Part shown: one piece after another, positions 35,250 through 43,766 of the stretch
How positions within the stretch are numbered: position 1 is the stretch's first letter
Layout of the letters: the number at the start of each line of letters is the position of its first letter
Assembly (NCBI RefSeq): GCF_001571245.1
Contig: NZ_BCTK01000014.1
Coordinates: forward strand, 62,001-126,000
DNA from: Achromobacter piechaudii NBRC 102461
GTDB lineage: Bacteria > Pseudomonadota > Gammaproteobacteria > Burkholderiales > Burkholderiaceae_B
Direction: 5' to 3'
DNA length: 64,000 bases
Notes under the pieces: generated by a model
The model's database searches: none
What the model saw: the letters and a program-made list of their open reading frames with translations, nothing else
What the model was told of the DNA's origin: nothing
Made by a program: the position numbers and the translations under genes

Positions 35250-36380
35250 ATGCCGCATTCTGCTTCATCCGCGCCCGCCGCCGCGCCTTTCCGTCTGGAC
35301 GGGAAAGTCTGCCATGTGGCGGGCGACTGGAGCGTCCTGGCGTTGGCCCAGGCTGGCGAAGTCGAACGCCGGCGCGCCGCCATGGCGCAGGCCGCCGAGC
35401 AGGGCATGCGGTGGGACCTGCACGGCATCAGCCGATTGGACACCATCGGCGCATTGCTGATCTGGCAGGCCTGGGGCGAAAAGCTGCCCGAGCGCGTGCG
35501 CTGGTCGGCCGGCCAGCAGGATGTGTTCAACGCGCTGGCCATGAACAAGGGCGAGGTCCAGACGGCCCCTCCCAAGCCGGAAACCTTCGGCTGGATGCGC
35601 GGCCTGGGCGGCGCAATATTGCAGGCAGCCGAGAATGGCCGCGCTCTGCTCATCATGCTGGGCCAATTGATGCTGGACCTGGGCGGCATGCTGCGCCGTC
35701 CGCGCCTGGGGCCGTGGCGCGAGATCTCGGCGCAGGTGTATCGGACCGGCGCGCAGGCGCTGGGCATTACGGCGCTGGTGGGGTTTCTGATCGGCGTGGT
35801 GCTGTCTTACTTGTCCGCGCAGCAACTGCAAATGATAGGCGCCGACCGCTTCATCGTGCGGCTGCTGGGCGTGTCGATCGTGCGCGAGCTGGGCCCGGTG
35901 CTGGCCGCCATCCTGGTGGCGGGCCGATCCGGGTCCGCGATCACCGCGCAGATCGGCGTGATGCGCGTCACGCAGGAGCTGGACGCCATGCTCGTCATGG
36001 GCATCTCGCATGGGCAGCGGCTGATTCTGCCGCGCGTGGTGGCGCTGGCGGTGACCATGCCGTTGCTGGTCTTGTGGACGGACGCCATGGCGATCCTGGG
36101 CGGCATGCTGGCCGCGCAGATGCAGCTGGGCGTGTCCGCGCAGTGGTTCCTGACGTCCTTGCCCGACGCCATCTCGCTGACCAATTACTGGATCGGCATC
36201 TTCAAGGGCGTGACCTTCGGTATCTTGATTGCGCTGATCGCCTGCCACTTCGGCTTGCGCATCCAGCCCAACACCGAAAGCCTGGGCCGGGGGACAACGA
36301 CATCGGTGGTCACGTCGATCACTGGCGTGATCCTGCTGGATGCGTTGTACGCCATCATCTTCAGTTCGGTGGGCGTCTGA
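35250..36380 (+). CDS. mlaE: MlaE family ABC permease with N-terminal STAS-like domain
   Basis: A 376-residue permease for phospholipid transport across the envelope. Residues about 1-105 form a STAS-like domain (FRLDGKVCHVAGDWSVLAL...RLDTIGALLIWQAW), an MlaB-like element fused to the permease. Residues about 145-376 are the MlaE membrane domain with the family loop VRELGPVLAAILVAGRSGSAITAQIG. It starts the operon mlaE-mlaF-mlaD-lipoprotein; its stop and the mlaF start overlap (TGATG). The presence of a PqiC-like lipoprotein and the absence of mlaC suggest a Pqi/Let-like variant of the Mla system. Confidence 0.9.
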   Translation: MPHSASSAPAAAPFRLDGKVCHVAGDWSVLALAQAGEVERRRAAMAQAAEQGMRWDLHGISRLDTIGALLIWQAWGEKLPERVRWSAGQQDVFNALAMNKGEVQTAPPKPETFGWMRGLGGAILQAAENGRALLIMLGQLMLDLGGMLRRPRLGPWREISAQVYRTGAQALGITALVGFLIGVVLSYLSAQQLQMIGADRFIVRLLGVSIVRELGPVLAAILVAGRSGSAITAQIGVMRVTQELDAMLVMGISHGQRLILPRVVALAVTMPLLVLWTDAMAILGGMLAAQMQLGVSAQWFLTSLPDAISLTNYWIGIFKGVTFGILIALIACHFGLRIQPNTESLGRGTTTSVVTSITGVILLDALYAIIFSSVGV

Positions 36381-37219
36381 TGAACAGCGCCACGCAGAAT
36401 CGCCTGTTCACCGACGATAGCGTCACGGTGGAACCCGTCATCACGGTGCGCGGATTGCGCACGGCGTTTGGCGACCATGTGGTCCACGACAACCTTGACC
36501 TGACCGTCTTCCCCGGCGAAATCCTGGTGCTGGTGGGTGGCTCGGGCACGGGTAAGACGGTGCTGCTGCGGCAGATCATCGGCCTGGACCAGCCCGCTGC
36601 GGGCACGATCAAGGTGCTGGGCCATTCGCTGTTCGACCTGTCACCCGGCGAGCGCCGGCGCCTGTCCTACCGGTGGGGCATGCTGTTCCAGGCGGGGGCG
36701 CTGTTCTCGGCGCTGTCCGTCTTCGACAACGTGGCCTTGCCGCTGCGTGAGCTGCGCACGGTGCCCGAAGACCTGGTGCGCGACGTCGTGATGTGCCGGC
36801 TGGCCATGGTCGGGCTGACCGCCAAGGATGCCGACAAGCGGCCCTCCGACCTGTCGGGCGGCATGGTCAAGCGCGTCGCGTTGGCGCGCGCCTTGTCCCT
36901 GGATCCCGAACTGCTGTTCCTGGACGAACCCACGGCCGGCCTGGATCCGTTGCGCTCGGACGAGTTCGTGGACCTGGTGCGCAGTCTGCACCGGCAATTG
37001 GGGTTTACCGTCGTCATGGTGACGCACGATCTGGACACGCTGCTGGCGTTGGCCACGCGTGTCGCCGTGCTGGCGGACAAGCGGGTGATCGTATGTGACA
37101 CGGTGCCGGAAGTCTTGAAGGTCGATCACCCGTTCATTCATACATTCTTCCTGGGCGAACGCGGTTTGCGCGCGCTTGGGGACCTGGCGCCGAAGGGGTT
37201 GCATCATGGAAAACCGTAG
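36380..37219 (+). CDS. mlaF: MlaF family ABC transporter ATP-binding protein
   Basis: A 279-residue ATPase that powers the MlaE permease. Walker A is GGSGTGKTVLL, the Q-loop is FQAGALFSALSVFDN, the ABC signature is LSGGMVKRVALARAL (with Met after GG, typical for MlaF), and Walker B is LLFLDEPTAGLD, followed by VTHD. The ATG overlaps the mlaE stop; upstream in-frame sequence belongs to mlaE in another frame and is not coding. It overlaps mlaD by 14 bases. Confidence 0.93.
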   Translation: MNSATQNRLFTDDSVTVEPVITVRGLRTAFGDHVVHDNLDLTVFPGEILVLVGGSGTGKTVLLRQIIGLDQPAAGTIKVLGHSLFDLSPGERRRLSYRWGMLFQAGALFSALSVFDNVALPLRELRTVPEDLVRDVVMCRLAMVGLTAKDADKRPSDLSGGMVKRVALARALSLDPELLFLDEPTAGLDPLRSDEFVDLVRSLHRQLGFTVVMVTHDLDTLLALATRVAVLADKRVIVCDTVPEVLKVDHPFIHTFFLGERGLRALGDLAPKGLHHGKP

Positions 37220-38162
37220 TCATGCGCTCATGGCCGGCATCTTCACGCTGGTCTTGTTGGCGGCCGCCGCGCTGGTGGCTGTCTGGATCGGACGAGACCG
37301 CACCAAGCTGCAACCGTACGAAATCATTTCGGCCACGGCGGTCAGCGGACTGAATCCGCAATCGGCCGTGCGCTATCAGGGCGTGCCGGTGGGCAAAGTG
37401 CAGTCCTTGGCGCTGAACCCGGACAAGCCCGGTCAGGTGCGTATCCGTATCGGCGTTGCGCCCAACACGCCCATCACCGAATCCACCTGGGCCGAACTGG
37501 GTGTGCAGGGCGTGACGGGCATCGCCAACGTGGAACTGCGCGACGACGGCTCGTCGATCAAGCGGCTGGCGTCATCGGCCGAGCACCCGGCCGCCATTCC
37601 GCTGCGTCCGGGCTTTCTCGATCGCATCGAACAGCGGGGGGGCAAGCTGCTCTCGAATGTGGAAGAAGCCACGGAACAACTGCGCCGCGTGTTGAGCGAA
37701 CAGAACGTGCAGGCGCTGACCGCCAGCTTGCAGAATGCGACGGACATCACGCAGTCCCTGCGCGACGCCAGCCGCGATCTTGGCCCCACGCTGGCCAAGA
37801 TTGGGCCGTTGGTGGATTCGCTGGGCAGCACGTCGCGCCAGGCGGACCGCGCCGCGCGCGAGATCGCGGATCTTGCGCAGCAGTCGCGGCAGGCGCTGGC
37901 GCGCCTGAACGCGCCTGATGGCCCCTTGTCGGTGGCTACGCGCAGCCTGAATGACATCGCGCTGGCCGCCGCCCGCCTGGATGGCGAGACCCTGCCCGCT
38001 GTCACCAACATGGCCGCCAACGTCAGCGCGGCGGCGCGCGGCGCCACCATCACCCTGCGCCGTGTGGACAGCACGCCGCAATCGTTCTTGTTCGGCCCGG
38101 CGCCCGTTGCGCCCGGACCCGGCGAAGCCGGATTTGCCGGTTTCGGGAGACAGCCCAAATGA
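37206..38162 (+). CDS. mlaD: MCE-domain substrate-binding protein
   Basis: A 318-residue inner-membrane-anchored MCE protein. One N-terminal transmembrane helix (HALMAGIFTLVLLAAAALVAVWIG) is followed by one MCE domain (about 38-118: TAVSGLNPQSAVRYQGVPVGKV). The C-terminal region (about 150-290) is long and helical, with regularly spaced hydrophobic residues (for example QALTASLQNATDITQSLRDA). This extended helix resembles PqiB/LetB-type channels more than the short E. coli MlaD (about 183 residues). It presumably spans part of the periplasm and works with the lipoprotein that overlaps its end. Confidence 0.88.
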   Translation: MENRSHALMAGIFTLVLLAAAALVAVWIGRDRTKLQPYEIISATAVSGLNPQSAVRYQGVPVGKVQSLALNPDKPGQVRIRIGVAPNTPITESTWAELGVQGVTGIANVELRDDGSSIKRLASSAEHPAAIPLRPGFLDRIEQRGGKLLSNVEEATEQLRRVLSEQNVQALTASLQNATDITQSLRDASRDLGPTLAKIGPLVDSLGSTSRQADRAAREIADLAQQSRQALARLNAPDGPLSVATRSLNDIALAAARLDGETLPAVTNMAANVSAAARGATITLRRVDSTPQSFLFGPAPVAPGPGEAGFAGFGRQPK

Positions 38163-38860
38163 AGATGCGTCGCGCCGTACTGATCTTGACCCTGACAATC
38201 ACCAGCGCCCTGGCGGGCTGCGGCATCGGCCGCGTGGCGACGCCGCCATCGGTGTTCGACCTGGGGCTGGATGCCAAGCCCGTGCCGGCGCTGCCGGCGC
38301 GCGTGCCCATCGCGATGAGCCTGCAAGCGCCGCCCGCCCTGTCGGACACCAGCATGATCTGGCGCGTGGGCGACAGCGCCGCGCCCAGGGCGTATGCGAC
38401 GTTCCGCTGGGCCTCGTCACCGTCTGAACTCGTGCGCCAGCGCCTCACCGACCGTCTGTCGCGCCAAGGGCCGGTACTGGCTGACCGCATCAATCTTCAA
38501 ATGCCGCAGTTGCAACTGTCGTTGATGCAGTTCGAACAGGTGTATGCCGAAAACGGCCAGTCCAGCGAAGGCCGCCTGCTGTTGCAGGCGGTGCTGCTAA
38601 ACGGCCGCGCCGTTGTGGCTCAGAAGCGCATTCAGGTGCAGACACCCGCGCCCACGCAAGACGCCGCAGGTGGCGTTGCAGCACTGCGCCAAGCCACGGA
38701 CGAGGCTGCCGATCAGCTGGCGCAATGGCTGGCCGGGGTGGTGCAAGCTGCTCCCGAAGCCACGCCTCGACGCGGATTTGGCTCCATACCCGGCCCGTCA
38801 TACGAACCGGCATTCGATAGTCCCGCCAAGTCTTCCGCCACCTCGCGGTCCGCCAACTGA
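38159..38860 (+). CDS. PqiC-like ABC-type transport auxiliary lipoprotein
   Basis: A 233-residue lipoprotein. The signal peptide ends in the lipobox LAGC (Cys21). The domain is of the ABC_trans_aux type (like PqiC), with segments such as RVPIAMSLQAPPALSDTSMIWRVGD and LVRQRLTDRLSRQGPVL. It overlaps mlaD by 4 bases. It probably sits in the outer membrane and docks the MCE tunnel. The C-terminal ~35 residues are low complexity. The homology-based role is well supported by context. Confidence 0.85.
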   Translation: MKMRRAVLILTLTITSALAGCGIGRVATPPSVFDLGLDAKPVPALPARVPIAMSLQAPPALSDTSMIWRVGDSAAPRAYATFRWASSPSELVRQRLTDRLSRQGPVLADRINLQMPQLQLSLMQFEQVYAENGQSSEGRLLLQAVLLNGRAVVAQKRIQVQTPAPTQDAAGGVAALRQATDEAADQLAQWLAGVVQAAPEATPRRGFGSIPGPSYEPAFDSPAKSSATSRSAN

Positions 38861-38893
38861 ACCGATTTCCCTCTTTGCACGTTGAGTCCTGCC

Positions 38894-39550
38894 ATGTCCT
38901 CCGCTCGTACTGATACCCACGCCTTCACCGGGGCCGCCGGCCGCATCGATTGCGCCATCGATTGGCCTGCCGGCACGCCGCGAGGCTGGGCCCTGGTTCT
39001 GCACCCGCATCCTCTGCAAGGCGGTGCGCGCGAAAACAAGGTCGTCACGACCTTGTCGCGCGCTTGCGTGCAGCACGGGCTGGTGGCGGTGCGTCCGAAC
39101 TTTCGCGGGGTCGGGCAGTCGGAAGGCGTGTTCGACAAGTCGGTGGGCGAAACGCAGGACATGCTGGCAGTCGTGGCGCAAATGCGCGAGCTGCATCCCG
39201 AGCTTGCCGAGGCGCCCTGGGTACTGGCGGGCTTCTCGTTCGGCACCGCCGTGGCCGCGCAGACCTACGCCGCGCTGGCGGACGCGGGCGATGCGGTGCT
39301 GCCGTCCGCGTTGATGTTGATGGGGCCCGCCGTGAACCGATTCCAGTCTCATGAAGTCCAGGTTCCTGACGACACGCTGATGGTCCATGGCGAAGAAGAC
39401 GAAGTCGTGCCGCTGTCCGAAGCGATGGATTGGGCGCGTCCGCGTTCGATTCCCGTGGTGGTGGTGCCGGGCGCGTCGCACTTCTTTCACGGCAAGCTGC
39501 TGGTGCTGCGCCAATTGGTGCAGGCGCGTTTGAAGGTTGCGCTGGACTGA
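38894..39550 (+). CDS. Alpha/beta hydrolase
   Basis: A 218-residue alpha/beta hydrolase of the small dienelactone-hydrolase/YheT-like type. Nucleophile serine in AGFSFGTAVA (GxSxG), acid in VHGEEDEVVPLSEA and histidine in GASHFFHGKL form the triad; HPHPLQGGARENKVV holds the oxyanion region. The start is ATG 38894, three codons after a TTG. It lies 33 bases after the lipoprotein gene and may belong to the same transcript, but this family is also often encoded next to the dac gene that follows. Substrate unknown. Confidence 0.8.
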   Translation: MSSARTDTHAFTGAAGRIDCAIDWPAGTPRGWALVLHPHPLQGGARENKVVTTLSRACVQHGLVAVRPNFRGVGQSEGVFDKSVGETQDMLAVVAQMRELHPELAEAPWVLAGFSFGTAVAAQTYAALADAGDAVLPSALMLMGPAVNRFQSHEVQVPDDTLMVHGEEDEVVPLSEAMDWARPRSIPVVVVPGASHFFHGKLLVLRQLVQARLKVALD

Positions 39551-39642
39551 TCCTGCTCGATGCAGGCCGCAGGTTGCATCAGGTTGCATGTTTTAAGTGC
39601 ACAAGGAACCCCGCGTGAACCGGCCCTGTCCAATCGCCTGCC

Positions 39643-39648
39643 TATAAT
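39643..39648 (+). promoter_or_regulatory. -10 element before the D,D-carboxypeptidase gene
   Basis: A consensus TATAAT at 39643-39648, 54 bases before the ATG at 39702. No good -35 hexamer at 16-18 bases is visible. Confidence 0.4.
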
Positions 39649-39701
39649 TGTCAGCCACTAGCCCCGCGCCGGCGGGCGTCTTTCCTGGACCCACGTTGCC
39701 G

Positions 39702-40964
39702 ATGAAGAATTTGCCTTACTCCGCTCAATCCCCGACTGCCTTTACCCGCCGCCTTCTGACAGGCGCGGTGCTGTCAGCAATGCTTGCCGTATCGATGCCG
39801 GCCTGGACGCAACAGGCGCCCGCCGCTGCTCCGGCCGCCGCGGGCGCGACCGCTCCGGCGCCGACGGCCTCGGGCGCGGTGCCGGTGGGGGATGTGTCGG
39901 CCGTGCCGGCGCCCACCATCGCGGCCAAGGCCTGGATCGTGATCGACGTGAACAGCGGCCAGACCTTGGCCGCTTCCAACCCCGACATGAAGGTTGAACC
40001 GGCGTCGCTGACCAAGATCATGACGGCCTACGTCGTGTTCAACGCGCTGGAAGAAAAGCGCCTGACGCTCGAACAGACCGTGCCCGTCTCGGAACACGCA
40101 TGGCGCACGGGCGGTTCGCGCATGTTCATCGAGCCGCGCAAGCCGGTTACTGTCGACGAACTGAACCAGGGCATGATCGTGCAGTCGGGCAACGACGCCT
40201 CGGTCGCACTGGCCGAAGCCGTGGGCGGCAGCGAGTCCGCGTTTGCCGCGTTGATGAATCAGGAAGCCGAGCGGCTGGGCATGAAGAACACCCACTTCAT
40301 GAACGCCACGGGCCTGCCGGATCCGCAGCACGTGACCTCCACGCGCGATCTGGCCACGCTGTCCTCGCACCTGATCACCGATCACCCGGACTTCTTCCAC
40401 TACTACAAGCAAAAGAGCTACACCTACAACAAGATCACGCAGCCGAACCGCAATCGTCTGTTGTGGGCGGATCCGTCGGTCGACGGCATGAAAACCGGGC
40501 ACACCGATTCGGCCGGCTACTGCCTGGTCTCGACCGCCATGCGCGGCGACCGCCGCATCCTGGTGGTGGTGGTGGGCACCGACAGCGAAGCCACGCGCGC
40601 CGAAGAAAGCCTGAAGCTTCTGAACTGGAGCTTCCAGAACTTCGACACCGTGAAACTGTTCGACAAGAGCCAGCCGGGCATCGATGCGCGCGTCTGGGAA
40701 GGCACGGCTGAAAACGTCAAGCTGGGTCCGCCCAAGCCGGTGTCGATTGCAGTGCCGCGTGGCAAGGCCGGCGATCTGAAGCCGGTTGCTCAACGCACCG
40801 ATCCCCTGATCGCTCCGTTGGCCAAGGGCCAGCAGGTGGGCACGCTGCAATTCACGCTGGATGGCAAGGTGCTGCGCACCGAGCCGCTGGTGGTGCAGGA
40901 CGCCGTCGAACGCGCGGGCTTCTTCGGCCGCATGGTCGATACCGTCAAGCGCTGGTTCCAGTAA
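39702..40964 (+). CDS. D-alanyl-D-alanine carboxypeptidase (PBP5/6 type)
   Basis: A 420-residue low-molecular-mass penicillin-binding protein that trims the terminal D-Ala of peptidoglycan stem peptides. The N terminus has a signal sequence (RRLLTGAVLSAMLAVSMPAWT) and an Ala/Pro-rich stretch. The catalytic motifs SLTK, SGN (VQSGNDAS) and KTG (DGMKTGHTDSAG) are intact. A C-terminal beta domain and a final amphipathic helix (RAGFFGRMVDTVKRWFQ) would hold it to the inner membrane from the periplasm. It is followed by a strong terminator. Confidence 0.93.
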   Translation: MKNLPYSAQSPTAFTRRLLTGAVLSAMLAVSMPAWTQQAPAAAPAAAGATAPAPTASGAVPVGDVSAVPAPTIAAKAWIVIDVNSGQTLAASNPDMKVEPASLTKIMTAYVVFNALEEKRLTLEQTVPVSEHAWRTGGSRMFIEPRKPVTVDELNQGMIVQSGNDASVALAEAVGGSESAFAALMNQEAERLGMKNTHFMNATGLPDPQHVTSTRDLATLSSHLITDHPDFFHYYKQKSYTYNKITQPNRNRLLWADPSVDGMKTGHTDSAGYCLVSTAMRGDRRILVVVVGTDSEATRAEESLKLLNWSFQNFDTVKLFDKSQPGIDARVWEGTAENVKLGPPKPVSIAVPRGKAGDLKPVAQRTDPLIAPLAKGQQVGTLQFTLDGKVLRTEPLVVQDAVERAGFFGRMVDTVKRWFQ

Positions 40965-41005
40965 GCGCGGCGCGCCCCGCGCGCGTCCGCCAGGTGTAAG
41001 CTTGC

Positions 41006-41035
41006 AACGGGCGTTTCGTGCGCGAAACGCCCGTT
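41006..41035 (+). terminator. Intrinsic terminator of the D,D-carboxypeptidase gene
   Basis: AACGGGCGTTTCG and CGAAACGCCCGTT pair over 13 bases around loop TGCG, with further T residues to 41038. It stands 42 bases past the stop codon. Confidence 0.85.
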
Positions 41036-41096
41036 TTTCATTCCACGGCGAACCGCTACGGTTCGTCCGCGACTTTTGATCCTTCAGGAGTACCCC

Positions 41097-41963
41097 ATGA
41101 TTCCGGGCGTGCCGGGCGAAAGCCAGGTGTATCTCAACGGTGAGTTCCTGCGTGTCGACGAGGCGAAAGTCTCCGTCCTGGACCGCGGTTTTATTTTTGG
41201 CGACGGCATCTACGAAGTCGTTCCCGTGTATCACGGCAAGGCGTTCCGCATGGCCGAACACCTGAACCGTCTGGATCGAAGCCTTGCCGCGCTGCGTATC
41301 ACGCCGCCGATGGAACGGGCAGGCTGGGTCGACCTGATCGAACAACTGCTCGCGCGCACCAACCTCGATACCTGCATCGTGTACCTGCAAGTCACGCGCG
41401 GCGTGGCCAAGCGCGATCACCAGTTCCCGGCAACCGCCATCACGCCTACCGTGTTCGGCATGATCTCGCCCTGGTCGCCGCCGCCCGCCGCGCAGCGCAC
41501 CCAGGGCCTGACCGCGATCAGCATTCCCGACGAACGCTGGCTGCACTGCGAAATCAAATCGGTGTCCCTGTTGGGCAACGTGCTGGCCAAGCAGCAGGCC
41601 GTGGACGCGAACGCCGACGAAGTGGTGCAGTTTCGTGATGGCTATCTGACCGAAGGGTCTTCGACCAATATCTGGGTGGTCTCGGGCGGCAAGCTGCTGG
41701 CGCCGCCCAAGAACAACCTGATCCTGGAAGGCATCCGCTACGGTCTGATGGGCGAGCTCGCCGACGCCGCGGGCATCCCGTTCGAGGCTCGTCGCATCTC
41801 GCAGGAAGAGGTGGAATCCGCCGACGAACTGATGCTGTCCTCGGCCACCAAGGAAGTGCTGGCGATTGTTTCCCTGGACGGCAAACCGGTGGGTTCGGGC
41901 AAGCCCGGCCCTGTTTTTGAGCAATTGCGAGCGGGTTATGATGCCCGCATCGCCGCGCTGTAA
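41097..41963 (+). CDS. dat: D-amino acid aminotransferase (fold-type IV)
   Basis: A 288-residue class IV PLP transaminase. Family motifs are VSVLDRGFIFGDGIYEVVPVYHGKAF, the PLP lysine in HCEIKSVSLLGNVLAKQQA, the glutamate in DGYLTEGSSTNIWVV and SADELMLSSATKEVL near the C terminus. These fit D-alanine transaminase (D-Ala/D-Glu supply for the cell wall); an aminodeoxychorismate-lyase or branched-chain role is less likely given the DRGFIFGDG variant. The ATG follows CAGGAG. It begins the dat-ybeD-lipB run, close to the carboxypeptidase gene. Confidence 0.85.
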   Translation: MIPGVPGESQVYLNGEFLRVDEAKVSVLDRGFIFGDGIYEVVPVYHGKAFRMAEHLNRLDRSLAALRITPPMERAGWVDLIEQLLARTNLDTCIVYLQVTRGVAKRDHQFPATAITPTVFGMISPWSPPPAAQRTQGLTAISIPDERWLHCEIKSVSLLGNVLAKQQAVDANADEVVQFRDGYLTEGSSTNIWVVSGGKLLAPPKNNLILEGIRYGLMGELADAAGIPFEARRISQEEVESADELMLSSATKEVLAIVSLDGKPVGSGKPGPVFEQLRAGYDARIAAL

Positions 41964-42079
41964 ACCGTTGTTCCGGGCGGCTGCCTCAGCCGCCCGTGCT
42001 CTTTTGGCCGGCCTTGCCTGTGTGCAGTTTGCCCCCATATAAGAACATTCAGGGGCAACAACCTCTCTAGGTAACTCTC

Positions 42080-42352
42080 ATGCATATTCCGCCCGAAGAA
42101 TCGCTCATCGAATATCCCAGCGACTTTCCCATCAAGGTCATGGGCAAGCAGCATCCCGAATTTGCGCAAACGCTGACCGACGTGGTGTTGCAGTTCGATC
42201 CCGGCTTTGACGCCGCCACGGTCGAGATGCGTCCCAGCAAGGGCGGCAACTACATGGGCCTGACGTTCATCGTTCGCGCCACCTCGCGCGAACAGCTGGA
42301 CAACCTGTACAAGGCCCTGCACGGCCATCCGATGGTGTCCATGGTCCTGTAA
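42080..42352 (+). CDS. ybeD: YbeD-like DUF493 protein
   Basis: A 90-residue protein of the DUF493/YbeD family with an ACT-like fold. It begins MHIPPEESLIEYPSDFPIKVMG and includes the conserved PSKGGNYMGLTFIVRATS and YKALHGHPMVSMVL. In enterobacteria, ybeD sits between dacA and lipB, and the same order (dac ... ybeD-lipB-lipA) is preserved here with dat inserted. Its function is unknown, but the link to lipoate and cell wall genes is conserved. Confidence 0.9.
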   Translation: MHIPPEESLIEYPSDFPIKVMGKQHPEFAQTLTDVVLQFDPGFDAATVEMRPSKGGNYMGLTFIVRATSREQLDNLYKALHGHPMVSMVL

Positions 42353-42364
42353 ATCGGAATTGCC

Positions 42365-43015
42365 GTGATCAAGTGGCTCGCGCGGCCGGCGCAATACCTG
42401 CCGATCTGGCAGGACATGCAGGCGTACACGTCGCAGCGCGGCGCCGATACGCCGGACGAGATCTGGCTGTGCGAGCATGAACCGGTCTACACATTGGGGC
42501 AGGCGGGCCTGCCCCAGCATCTGCTGAACCCCGGCAACATTCCCATCGTTCATTGCGATCGCGGCGGTCAGGTGACCTATCACGGACCTGGCCAGGTCAT
42601 GGCGTACGCGTTGTTCGATCTGCGCCGCGTGGATATGTACGTGAAGGAATACGTCACGCTGCTGGAGGGAGCTGTCATCGACACCCTGATCCAGCACGGC
42701 GTGGCGGGTGCCTGTCGCAAGCCCGGCGCGCCGGGTGTCTACGTGCCTGATCCCGATCTGGGCCCTGACAGCGGTGAACTCGCCAAGATCGCGGCGCTGG
42801 GCATCAAGATCCGCAACGGACGCGCCTATCACGGCGTGTCGCTGAACGTGGACATGGATCTGTCTCCATTCCTGGGCATCAATCCCTGCGGCTACGAAGG
42901 GCTGCGCACGGTCGACATGGCGGCCTGTGGCGTGCGCCGCGCGCCTACCGAGGTGGGCGAGGCGCTGGCCCATAATCTGGCGGATGCCTGGCACCGCGCA
43001 AGGAGCACCGTTTGA
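42365..43015 (+). CDS. lipB: Octanoyl-[ACP]:protein N-octanoyltransferase
   Basis: Transfers octanoate from ACP to lipoyl domains, the first step of de novo lipoate synthesis in the cytoplasm. A 216-residue protein with [12 protein letters not shown] (His), [24 protein letters not shown] (catalytic Lys) and NPCGYEG (catalytic Cys). It starts at a GTG, 12 bases after ybeD. Its stop overlaps the TTG start of the Sel1 gene. Confidence 0.95.
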   Translation: MIKWLARPAQYLPIWQDMQAYTSQRGADTPDEIWLCEHEPVYTLGQAGLPQHLLNPGNIPIVHCDRGGQVTYHGPGQVMAYALFDLRRVDMYVKEYVTLLEGAVIDTLIQHGVAGACRKPGAPGVYVPDPDLGPDSGELAKIAALGIKIRNGRAYHGVSLNVDMDLSPFLGINPCGYEGLRTVDMAACGVRRAPTEVGEALAHNLADAWHRARSTV

Positions 43016-43731
43016 AGACCTACACCGCCGCCGACGTGGCCGCGACGACGCCGGAGCAACTGGCCCGGTTGCGCGAGGGGCCACCCGAGCCCTACGCCGC
43101 GTGGATCAGCGCTGCGGCCGAGCTTGGGCTGGTGGAAGCGCAGACCATTTATGGCCAGATGCTGCTGGATGGGGTGGGCGTCGCGCGTCAGCCCGAGGTC
43201 GCCCTGGCCTGGTTCAAGCGGGCGGCCAACGCCGACCATCCGATGGCCATCAACATGGTGGGCCGTTGCTATGAAAACGGCTGGGGCGTGGCGGCGGACG
43301 ATACCGTCGCCGCGTATTGGTTTCGGTTGGCGGCTGATCGCGGCCTGGACTGGGGCATGTACAACTACGCGCACATGCTGCGCGCCGGTCGCGGCGGCGT
43401 TACCCAAAACAAGGCGGCGGCGCTGGCCTTGTATCAGCAGGCCGCGCAGACTGGCCATGTGAAGTCCATCGGTGTCGTAGGGCGGTTTTACGAGGCGGGC
43501 GACGTGGTCGAGCAAGATCTTGAGCGCGCGTTCGACTGCTATCAACGGTGCGCCGACGGCGGTGACTTCCGAGGCATGTTCCATCTGGGCCGCCTGCTGC
43601 TCTTGCGTGGCAGGAAGGAAGAGGCGGTGCAATGGCTGGTCCGCGTGCCCGAGACCGCCACGCCAGCGTTCCTGCTGGAAGCCAACGCCATGCTGCAAGA
43701 TAGCGGCTTGCCCGCGCTCTACGAGGTGTGA
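43012..43731 (+). CDS. Sel1-repeat protein
   Basis: A 239-residue protein built of about four to five Sel1-like repeats, each near 36 residues, for example [32 protein letters not shown], then [32 protein letters not shown]. No signal peptide, so it is cytoplasmic, probably a protein-protein scaffold. The TTG start overlaps the lipB stop and is preceded by AAGGAG, so translation is coupled. Context suggests a lipoate-operon passenger; no function is known. Confidence 0.82.
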   Translation: MKTYTAADVAATTPEQLARLREGPPEPYAAWISAAAELGLVEAQTIYGQMLLDGVGVARQPEVALAWFKRAANADHPMAINMVGRCYENGWGVAADDTVAAYWFRLAADRGLDWGMYNYAHMLRAGRGGVTQNKAAALALYQQAAQTGHVKSIGVVGRFYEAGDVVEQDLERAFDCYQRCADGGDFRGMFHLGRLLLLRGRKEEAVQWLVRVPETATPAFLLEANAMLQDSGLPALYEV

Positions 43732-43766
43732 GGGCAGGCGGGCATTGCCGCCCGCCGCCTGCCGCA

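Noticed and set aside
34910-36379. N-terminal extension of mlaF in the frame upstream of 36380
   Set aside because: The extension is in another frame of birA/mlaE and is Arg/Gly-rich; the ATPase fold begins at 36380 with a proper overlap start.
39774-42038. A 754-codon minus-strand frame across the carboxypeptidase and transaminase genes
   Set aside because: It is the antisense of two well-supported genes and contains no recognisable motif.
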